Origin: Ridgeia piscesae
Taxonomy: Eukaryota; Annelida; Polychaeta; Sabellida; Siboglinidae
Length of the DNA stretch: 64,000 nt
NCBI GenBank assembly: GCA_025642075.2
Contig: JAODUO010001043.1
Coordinates: 97,976 to 161,975, forward strand
Reading direction: 5' to 3'
How positions within the stretch are numbered: the stretch's first letter is position 1; every line of letters starts with the position of its first letter. The position numbers and the translations under genes are program-made. Positions 39,301 through 51,300 of the stretch are shown here, one piece after another. Below the pieces are notes generated by a model, which worked only from the letters and a program-made list of their open reading frames with translations, had not been told where the DNA came from and did not search any database.

Positions 39301-42300
39301 GGTCATCCATGAAACATGGGTCTATAAAATCATCACACACATCAAACTACTGCAGAGGCCTGCCCTGATATGACTTGTTTGCGACAAGTTTTAGCTTATG
39401 GTCTTGTGGATGTGTCTTCGACAGTCTGCCATGACATGACTGTAACGTTGTATGTCATGATGGCAGTCCTTAGCCAGTTTTATTTTGTCACAGATGTCCG
39501 AAATGATCACTGCCAACAAGAAAAGTCATAACATATATTGTTGGACAATATATCACAGGCATATTGTAATATGCCACAGGACGCATTATGTGACAGCAAT
39601 CTCCAGCACGAGGACACATGAACACAGTGCATGTGTTCAGCACATGTCTCAGGCAAAAACAAAATCAATAAATCAAAACACTTCAATCATGAATAATACG
39701 ATATGGTCATGATAACAGGACCAATTGTAAACTAATTCAGCCGATGGACTCAATAACTTGGCATAGCAAACAAAATGACAACAGAGCAAAAATAAGAGGT
39801 TTTAATGGAGCTCATTAGGCGGCCTGGCTTCCCCCTGTCAGCTTTAATAATTCACACACTGTTATCAACTGCCAGCCTGGAATGCTAGCGGCATGGATAG
39901 TTTATGTGGTGGCGGAAGAAAATACCAGACACTGTGCAGTATTTTGTTAAGGTAGTCGCTGCCTTAAATACCACAGCTGCTTCATGAACCTATCTGTTTC
40001 ACAAACACTGATTGGATGGTACCATTTCAAACACCAGCAACATTGGGTTGAATTACAATTGCCTGTTACATGGGTAACATTGACTAACACAGCCTCATAG
40101 AAACACAATCACAATGGCAAAAAACAGTCGAATTGTTAAACAAATTGGTCACAATTACAGGGCTTGAAACAATCATACACATGAAAAAATTAATTGCAAA
40201 TGGCAGTAGTTTAAGAGTAAAAAGACAGAAAGACCAACCCCGGCCAGAGCCAGCAAGTGACGGGATAGAACTGGACTGTGTCTAAGAGTAAAAAGGCAGA
40301 AAGAACAACCCCGGCCAGAGCCAGCAAGTGACGGGATAGAACTGGACTGTGTCCAAGAGTAAAAAGGCAGAAAGACCAACCCCGGCCAGAGCCAGCAAGT
40401 GACGGGATAGAACTGGACTGTGTCCAAGAGTAAAAAGGCAGAAAGACCAACCCCGGCCAGAGCCAGCAAGTGACGGGATAGAACTGGACTGTGTCCAAGA
40501 GTAAAAAGGCAGAAAGACCAACCCCGGCCAGAGCCAGCAAGTGACGGGATAGAACTGGACTGTGTCCAAGAGTAAAAAGGCAGAAAGAACAACACCGGCC
40601 AGAGCCAGCAAGTGACGGGATAGAACTGGACTGTGTCCATTGTTTACTCTGTCTGTGTGTCATAATGTTTTGTTTTTAGTTTATACCCAGCAATATAACA
40701 ACGATAACTCTAAACAAATGTACAAATAACACTTCCCTTACCAATACAGCCTCATTAATCTCTGGAACTTAGCAGCATGTGTTTAGCTTATTCAAAATGC
40801 AGTCTTATGAGAATCACAATCAAAATCACAAGGCTGCATTTTCAGAGTGTTTTATAGTTTGTTAACTTTGTATGGCCAACTTTACTGAACAGTACAAACA
40901 AGTTTGTGTGTATCTGGAATTTTAGGAAAAAAACAGTTTCCTATAGAAATAGTCAACTTGATGGGCCAGTGTGACACTGCATGGGAATTGGAATAGAGGT
41001 CTCTTCTCAGGAACATAAATGTATACTGTACCGGTCTCTGGGAAAGCACTTGTATAGTGCTGGTCCTCAAACAATGATTGGTACATTTCTTTAAAATAAA
41101 GTCTCACGACACAAACAAAATCTGATCTGTCCCCAACTGACAGCAACCACAATATATGCACTGGTGCACTGGTCTGATATTTATCTACACATGCATGACG
41201 CACCAACTCAGCAAACATTACCAACTGTGGATGCAAAGTATCAATGAAATATTATCTCAGAAACTCATATTGTAATGGAAACTGCTCGAGGAAACATTGC
41301 ATTTATATGATTACTTCCACATCCTGTCCTTAATCAGGTTCTACATTGAGTCTGTTGGGCTGACACCACATGGGGGACAAATCATTGTTTTACGTCTGTG
41401 TTCATGATCAACAATCATCTGTCAACGATTCTCCCATGGTTGTTATGGAAGAAATATTCTGAACAGGGAAGAGAATCTATTTGAGGATAGTCTGATCCCC
41501 GCCAATAAAAGCACACAATGTGTTTGTGTTTGCTAACATGGAACCTCTAGATTTATACCAAAACAAACATTAGAATATGGCAAAAACTGTGCAGCATGCC
41601 ATGCAAGGAACAAGCAACAATGCAGGTCATGCTTGCTCATGAAACACTTTTTTGCTCATGATACAATGAATAATGACCTGTCCCCTGATAACACTGCCAA
41701 CTGATAACACACTCTGTGCACCTGACCCAGGCAGACTGTCTGACTACCACAATCAGACTATTGAGTCCAAGTAATAGTTTGATAACCAGTGATAAGACAG
41801 GTCAACTTGTTTGTGTATATTAGGTGTAGTAAGATTATAATCACATTGTGTATATCTATCAACCACTGTACAGGATATTTATTGGGTTTAAACATATTAA
41901 ATTTGTAAACAAGTTGTGCATACAAGCATGCCCACAAACACAAACTATAAAATAAAATGAATAGAAAATAGATGAACTAGCACCACATGTCACCACCATA
42001 ACAATACTTTATACTCTGCATGTAACAAGTCAGAGTTGACCAGTTGACCAGACTAGTTCAACTCACATGAAGCTTGGAGCAGTTACGGATAAACTCTCAA
42101 CACTGAAGACTTTATCATGATCTGTCTTAAGTACCATCTCAGAGGCATCTAAAGACATGACCTGTCTTAGGTACCATCTCAGAGGCATCTAAAGACATGA
42201 CCTGTCTTAGGTACCATCTCAGAGGCATCTAAAGACATGACCTGTCTTAAGTACCATCTCAGAGGCATCTAAAGACATGACCTGTCTTAGGTACCACCTC

Positions 42301-45300
42301 AGAGGCATCTAAAGACATGACCTGTCTTAAGTACCATCTCAGAGGCATCTAAAAGACATGATCTGTCTTAAGTACCATCTCAGAGGCATCTAAAGACATG
42401 ACCTGTCTTAAGTACCACCTCAGAGGCATCTAAAGACATGACCTGTCTTAAGTACCATCTCAGAGGCATCTAAAGACATGACCTGTCTTAAGTACCACCT
42501 CAGAGGCATCTAAAGACATGACCTGTCTTAAGTACCATCTCAGAGGCATCTAAAGACATGACCTGTCTTAAGTACCATCTCAGAGGCATCTAAAGACATG
42601 ACCTGTCTTAAGTACCATCTCAGAGGCATCTAAAGACATGACCTGTCTTAGGTACCACCTCAGAGGCATCTAAAGACATGACCTGCCTTAAGTACCATCT
42701 CAGAGGCATCTAAAGACATGACCTGTCTTAAGTACCATCTCAGAGGCATCTAAAGACATGACCTGTCTTAAGTACCATCTCAGAGGCATCTAAAGACATG
42801 ACCTGCCTTAAGTACCATCTCAGAGGCATCTAAAGACATGACCTGCCTTAAGTACCATCTCAGAGGCATCTAAAGACATGATCTGTCTTAAGTACCATCT
42901 CAGAGGCATCTAAAGACATGACCTGTCTTAAGTACCATCTCAGAGGCATCTAAAGACATGACCTGTCTTAAGTACCATCTCAGAGGCATCTAAAGACATG
43001 ACCTGTCTTAAGTACCATCTCAGAGGCATCTAAAGACATGACCTGTCTTAAGTACCATCTCAGAGGCATCTAAAGACATGACCTGCCTTAAGTACCATCT
43101 CAGAGGCATCTAAAGACATGACCTGCCTTAAGTACCATCTCAGAGGCATCTAAAGACATGACCTGTCTTAAGTACCACCTCAGAGGCATCTAAAGACATG
43201 ATCTGTCTTAAGTACCATCTCAGAGGCATCTAAAGACATGACCTGTCTTAAGTACCATCTCAGAGGCATCTAAAGACATGACCTTTCTTAAGTACCATCT
43301 CAGAGGCATCTAAAGACATGACCTGTCTTAAGTACCATCTCAGAGGCATCTAAAGACATGACCTGTCTTAAGTACCATCTCAGAGGCATCTAAAGACATG
43401 ACCTGCCTTAAGTACCATCTCAGAGGCATCTAAAGACATGACCTGCCTTAAGTACCATCTCAGAGGCATCTAAAGACATGATCTGTCTTAAGTACCATCT
43501 CAGAGGCATCTAAAGACATGATCTGTCTTAAGTACCATCTCAGAGGCATCTAAAGACATGACCTGTCTTAAGTACCATCTCAGAGGCATCTAAAGACATG
43601 ATCTGTCTTAAGTACCATCTCAGAGGCATCTAAAGACATGATCTGTCTTAAGTACCATCTCAGAGGCATCTAAAGACATGATCTGTCTTAAGTACCATCT
43701 CAGAGGCATCTAAAGACATGATCTGTCTTAAGTACCATCTCAGAGGCATCTAAAGACATGACCTGTCTTAAGTACCATCTCAGAGGCATCTAAAGACATG
43801 ATCTGTCCAGTCCTGGGCCAACTGAAGAGATGATCCATCCTGTCACTGAAAGTGAGACAGCCTGCATCATGATCCATAGAGTCTCTGAGACTAACTATGA
43901 TCCTCCAGTACAGTGGCAGTTACAGCAGCAGCACTGTAATGACTGTAATGACTGTCACACTAATCATTTGCCTCAACTGCTGCAGTGGCCAGTCACAAGA
44001 CAACCATTGCTCAGCTGGGTCCAATAAGCACTAATCAATGGTCATCAACTGATTAAGGGTCCACTAATAGGCTGTGACTGTACTAATGAGCACTAAGGGG
44101 GCTGAGACTAAGAGTGCCCAGCCACAGTAGACCCAATAGCACTGGCAGCATCCAGGCTTGGCTAAGTCATTGTGACTTATTTCATATTGCCTGGGCCCTA
44201 CACTTTTGTACCATTCCAACAAGAGACAATATATTCTGATTGAGTGTTGCCACGCGTCTACCAGTGACAGTGGTCGACATATGTATGTACAGATAATCTT
44301 CACACAGCAACCCAGAGATGCTCAATACTTCCTAGAGAATTCACTTTGAACAGGTCTGCCAGGGAGTAAAGTGTAAAGCATTTGGGCAGTCCTGAGGACT
44401 GGCTATTGCATTGTATAAGAACTTACTTGTTACTCTTACGACGCTACCAAATCCTCTACACCAGACAACACCAGATTCTGTTGCAAGTTGTCCGCCATCA
44501 ATAGTATTATTATACTATATCGTATCAGGCAAATCCGCATTAATATTTAAAACAGAGTACAGTTACTTATCCAAAAATAAACAAAAGCACTGTACTGTGA
44601 TATCTACATAATATGACATCATAGAATGACAACAGTAAACGACCTGACACTGCCCACTGACAAGTCAACACAGTAATGTGGACACGATGAAGGCACAGGT
44701 CAGCATCTCATTCTGGTTCACAACATGACTAAAGGGCGAGTGACCGTCACAGAGAAATGACACGACAAGATGACACACCTAGTTTACCTGCAGGACACAA
44801 TCAACTAGAGTCAACAGTCAATAACAACTAACAATGTACACTATGAGCCTATGACACAATCAACTAGAGTCAACAGTCAATAACAACTAACAATGTACAC
44901 TATGAGCCTATGACACAATCAACTAGAGTCAACAGTCAATAACAACTAACAATGTACACTATGAGCCTATGACACAATCAACTAGAGTCAACAGTCAATA
45001 ACAACTAACAATGTACACTATGAGCCTATGACACATTGCAAGGTCAGTGTGAACAGTAACAGCATTTTGGAAAACATTTAGCTGCACTTATTACATCATC
45101 ACTACCTGCTCTAATGCAGACACATTACAGAAATGTACAACAACATTTAAATTATATATTATGCATTTTCCGATTTCTATTATTTTTATGTGTCAAAATA
45201 CATACAGTACATGCTGTTTTTTCCAGATATTTATTTTGGTATATTGGAGTCAATTGTTGAGATTATAACTATTTTAGCTGTGGATACACACACACAATAA

Positions 45301-48300
45301 TTTTTACAGTATTAGTGTTATTTATTTGTTTATTGTTTTAATATGTACTTTTTTACTTGCAATGTTTTGCAACAGCTTCTATAACCAGATAGCCATTCAT
45401 TCGATCTTCAGGTATTTTAATTAGCAGCTATTGTAAAATAGCAGTATTATCATTATTAATAAAACAATCCATAAACTATGTCTTCCTTGGTTGCTTCAGG
45501 CAGATGTAGTTTGTGTCAACAAAGCCTAGACAGGGATCAATACGGCCAGGGAGAGGGACACCATCGGAGGACCGAGGTGACCTCAGTCATCCTCCCAAAT
45601 GTAATAAAGGACTGGCTCTGTGACGAAAGACTGCTACTTTGACATCAACCGCTTCTCGTTAATTTGATAAATTTAGCAAATCTGGCCTGCATTTGACCGT
45701 GGAGTGAATACGCAATGACCGTGGTATGCTGGTCTGTCCCCACACAGCTCTAGATGTGAGTGCTGGACTTGTGTGTGCATACTGCACAGCCCCACGCACT
45801 AGTGCATGCATGCATGCTGATAACACAGCCGCAGTCTGTCCGGGAGCAAGCCATAATCAATAACTCAGACACCTTAGTGATGAAAGCCGCTTAACTGAAT
45901 GTCACCTGATTACAAAAGAGACTAGCAAACTAAGAAGAAACCATACGGGAATCTCTTAAAATTTAAATCATTACAAGGAAGTTGATCATAATATTTATTT
46001 AAACTTATGTATAATTGCTTAAACTGAACATTATGCTTTGTTTATGCGTGGTTTAAACTACATATGTTTTTTTATTCCCTATCCAATTTAGCTCAATGTG
46101 ACAACAGCTTTGAATGCAATATAATCAGAGGGTCCAAAGTAGTATTTAACAGGAAACTTGGCTGGATACGAGAATGTTTTTATTCACACAGAGGGTAACA
46201 GACATCTGGGCCAAAATATAATGGTTGTGCTGGGCTGAAAGTTTGATTCCGCTCAAAATAACTGTGAATGTACATAATTCAGTAACAACTGACAATTGAT
46301 GTATTCTGAAAAAGTACAATGCCATAATAATTGTGTAAACAAGATAGATTGTAACATCATGACTGTCCCAATTTTCACTATAAATGCTTTGCATTCTCTT
46401 AGTTACATAAAAAAGTGTTGTTAAGTATCACTTCTGCAATGTGTGAGTATTAATAATGAAACACATGCAAATAAAAATTCATGCCTATCCACATTAAGGC
46501 AGCATTACTAGGCAGGATGCAAAACCCAATTTCAGCACTGCATCATAAATCCTTCCAGAGCAAACATTTCCCATTTATCCTAGGCTCATAAAACAGGCAT
46601 CATTTAATTTCCTGTGGTGGCAGGCTTTCTTTCACTAGTGTCTACATAATCAACAGCTGCACACTCACCGAATACAATATCGTTCCCTTCGGCTGAGAGA
46701 TCAGTTTCACTTTCCTCAGGTTCTTCAGGACGGCCTTCTGGTCAGTGACAGTTGGTCTGCCTTCTGTCAACAAACATGCAACACTGTCAGTCCTCAACAA
46801 ATCAACAGTAAAACTTCAACTAATGTAACATGTACAAACCAAATTATTAGTATACCATATAAGTGTCAAAAGACACCATATAGGAGATGTCACATCATAA
46901 TCATACACATGTTTAGCAGATGTCATATATGTCATACACGTGTCAAGCAGATCTCTATCCTTATGTTATACATATATCTCAAACAGATATATTAGATATG
47001 TCACAATCAAACTTAGAGGAACAAGCCTTTTCATTGTAACATTGGACTGTCTCATATTACTGGTAGTTAGCATAGTTTGAACATATGTACAGTAGTTGAT
47101 AAATATAATTACCTGAGAAGCTAAACTTAACATGCAATGCAATACAACAGCAAACTAATGACAACAACATTCAACAACTGAAAGAAATAATTTGACATGT
47201 CACAGACGTGTCATGTTCCATCAATATTTCATCAGCATAATAACAAATATTGCATTTACGATGGAAATCACATTTGAGAAGGTCAAAATAGGGTTTATGA
47301 AAAAAGCCACTTCCCTTGTGTAAAATGTTAATATGTCTTGAATGCCATCTTTATTCAAAATTGCTCAGTATAGCTTAAACTAAAAACTTAATGCAATCTA
47401 AAATTATCTTGCATTTGTTCCAATTTAAAAATACGCATTAGAATACATTAAATTTGCTAACATGGAAACGCTAAGCAAGATATGTTAGCCTACCGGTAGT
47501 CTTTTGAATGTGTAACTAACAATGTTACTGCACATTCAAATATTTTAACAGAATATGTTTCCAGATGTTTTCATTACTGAAAATGTCAACATTCTGCAAA
47601 TCCACAACTTCATGTTGTGACACACACTGACAAGAAATGTTTAGATCTGCCAAGAAAAAATGTGGAAGTAAAATAGTCCATACGGGGAAACAAGAAACAC
47701 GTCAGTGACTCACTGAATTAATGGTCTAGATCTACATTACTAGCACCCACACAGCACTGTATTAGCTGTGGTAAAACACTGGCTCTCATAACGCAATAAG
47801 ACTCATAAGAGTCATAGACAGTTACTCTCAGTGGATTGTGACACTGTCAAACACAACACATTATTTTATATTGTCCAATCAATGTCTGCCTCTGACACAT
47901 ACAGAAACACTGCGTCCAGTGCAGCTGAATAATCGTCTTGAATCAAGACCATACTTAATACAGACTCCAGAGGCAAGTATGACCAATACAACATCATTAG
48001 TGCTAATGGAACAGTTTATCATATGAGCAATGGATTGATACATTGTCAAGCAACAAGAGCTAAAATGAAATGACATGCCGTACTATAATAATATGGCAGT
48101 GTTTGCAAAAGTAGTTTTTCATTAATGTTGTATTTACATTTTGACATCAGTGTTTCATTGATCATCCTGTTCTCATTTATCAGGACTCAACATCCGCTTC
48201 ACAAAATTCATATCCTGTGAATATATTTGTCAAAGTACTTCACATACTTTGTTTGAAGTTGATTGTCTGTTCATTGGCCTGGGATAAGACTAGGTGTTAA

Positions 48301-51300
48301 TTATTAACTGAACATCAACATTGCATTTTACCCAGGCAGCGTCCAATAAAGTTGTTTATAACCTGAACAATCTGTTTAGTTTTCATTAAATAAGTTACAT
48401 CAAATATCAACCAAGTCTTGAATACATTTATTATAAAATATATCTATAATAAAATATATTTTTAAAACCCACACTGTAATTATGTACATCTACATGGTTG
48501 TCTTGAAAGTGAAGTACAGTGGTGTATCTGACACCACATAAAATAAACATGTCGGATTTTATTTTTAGAATTCAACATCTGTTCTCCAATAAATTGTTGT
48601 ACATCTGCCTAGTCCTTTATTACAACAAGTCAACAACCTCATTACAAAAAACCTTATTACAACAACCTTTATTACAACCTTTATTGCAACCCTTATTACT
48701 ACAACTTTTACTACAACAACCCTTATTACAACAACCTTTATGACAAAACGTTTCCAATAATCAGTCTTTTTCATCCACCAAAATTACCATGGTACAGAAA
48801 GAATGTTGTCAAACATTACTGTCCCACTTCTCAAGCTCCCCTAAATGTGTCCACTGTGACTTGTTACTATTTTACCAAGTGCCTTGAGTACTGCTGTAAT
48901 CAATCATGTGATAGAGGCTTACTTCTGAGACGACCAGGCATTCACTGGGCCAGTCTCAGATGACTTAATTGTTTTATTGATTAACTGTAGCTGTACTGTT
49001 AGTGCAAGTGTCATAGACAGCAGCCTCAGTCAGGGCTTTGTGTTCCCTGTCACAGCCTCTGTCACTGCAGTCTGCCCCCATGTCACATTCTAAAAACAAT
49101 GTTCACAAAACAAAGCCAAGCGAATACAAGGCTTCTCCATAATTTAAAGATAGCTAATTTATGCTGAGCATTGCACTGGCAAAAGTGAATTAATACTTGA
49201 CTATTGGTATTTTAGAAATGTGGCTGTAACGCATACAGATTTAAATGATAAAACAGCATTTGCAGAAATTCTATTTTAATGAGGACATGATTATATCTGA
49301 ACTAAAGAAATTATAGTCTGATTGCATAAATGTTTGCAGTGTGTATAAATACTTGCAGTATGAAGATGTGTACACCAGTATCTAAGATGTGTACACCAGT
49401 ATCTAAGATGTGTACACCAGTATCTAAAATGTGTACACCAGTATCTAAGATGTGTATACCAGTATCTAAGATGTGTACACCAGTATCTAAGATGTGTACA
49501 CCAGTATCTAAGATGTGTACACCAGTATCTAAGATGTGTACACCAGTATCTAAGATGTGTACACCAGTATCTAAGATGTGTACACCAGTATCTAAGATGT
49601 GTACACCAGTATCTAAGATGTGTACACCAGTATCTAAGATGTGTACACCAGTATCTAAGATGTGTACACCAATATCTAAGATGTGTACACCAATATCTAA
49701 GATGTGTACACCAGTATCTAAGATGTGTACACCAGTATCTAAGATGTGTACACCAGTATCTAAGATGTGTACACCAGTATCTAAGATGTGTACACCAGTA
49801 TCTAAGATGTGTACACCAGTATCTAAGATGTGTACACCAATATCTAAGATGTGTACACCAGTATCTAAGATGTGTACACCAATATCTAAGATGTGTACAC
49901 CAGTATCTAAGATGTGTACACCAGTATCTAAGATGTGTACACCAATATCTAAGATGTGTACACCAATATCTAAGATGTGTACACCAGTATCTAAGATGTG
50001 TACACCAGTATCTAAGATGTGTACACCAATATCTAAGATGTGTACACCAGTATCTAAGATGTGTACACCAATATCTAAGATGTGTACACCAGTATCTAAG
50101 ATGTGTACACCAGTATCTAAGATGTGTACACCAGTATCTAAGATGTGTACACCAGTATCTAATGGGATCAGTTGACACTTAGCAAGTCTCTGGACTGTTG
50201 AGAAGTCGTTGGACTCCTTGCCTGCCTGACACCTGACATTTTTGTTTGGATTGTTAGACACGTGTACATGCTATAACATTTTACAGCAGGAATAGCAGTT
50301 TTAGAACTTAGCAGACACCCCCTAACCTGGGGCAAGTTGAAATTCTTGGGGATGAGTAATATTTGGCTAGCATTTGTTCAAGTCAGTCAGAACTAGGTCC
50401 ATGAGCAAGAAGCTATTTTCCAAGTTTTTCAACAATCTACACACCAGTTTGATTTGCATGTACACACGGAAATGTTATGGAAAATAGTCTCAACTCTTCA
50501 CTGAGATCCAGTTTTTTTATTAATCGTAAAGAAACCATTCGTATATTTTACAGGGTGTGCAGAACATTGCTTTTTCTCTGCTCAAGTGCAAATAGAGTGC
50601 CTATTTACCACTTACTGAATCTCACAGAGTAAATGCCACCAAGATTTCAATTCCCTTCCCAGATAAAAACATTATTTGGATGTGGAAAAAAACAACTACT
50701 TGATTAAATGACTAGTTACTGAACCAACTGTCAGTGACAAGCATTGATGTCATCATGACAGCACTGTGTGTGTGACTGAGGACAGAACTGGTGGCTCATA
50801 TTGTATCCATGGCTGTGTCTTTATGCCTGAGAGAAGGTGGTGCCTGAGAGGCTGGTAGTGCTTGAGGAAGGGTGCCTGGTGGTGCCTGAGGAGGTGGTGC
50901 CTGAGGGAGGGTGGTGCCTGAAGGAGGGTGGTGCCTGAGAGGCTGGTGGTGCTTGAGGGAGGGTGGTGCCTGACAGAGGGTGGCGCCTGAGAGAGGGTGG
51001 TGCCTGATGGAGGGTGGCGCCTGAGAGAGGGTGGTGCCTGAGAGAAGATGGTGCCTGAGAGAGGGTGGTGCCTGATGGAGGGTGGCGCCTGAGAGAGGGT
51101 GGTGCCTGAAGGAGGGTGGTGCCTGAGAGAGGCAGGTGGTGCTTGAGGGAGGGTGGTGCCTGACAGAGGGTGGCGCCTGAGAGGGTGGTGCCTGATGGAG
51201 GGTGGCGCCTGAGAGAGGGTGGTGCCTGAGAGAGGGTGGCGCCCCTGAGAGAGTGGTGCCTGATAGAGGGTGGTGCCTGAGAGAGGGTGGTGCCTGAGAG

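Larger units (their letters stand above)
39253..46668. other. Intron 4 of the OXR1-like gene
   Basis: A 7.4-kb intron with three minisatellites (71-bp, 40-bp and 59-bp units, listed separately). Between them is AT-rich single-copy sequence. Segments near 39780-39960, 45480-45930 and 46490-46640 look less AT-rich and more motif-dense, but no exon or gene was recognised. Confidence 0.65.

Noticed and set aside
42101..43806. Possible CRISPR array
   Set aside because: Units are contiguous and identical with no unique spacers. The gene structure is eukaryotic.
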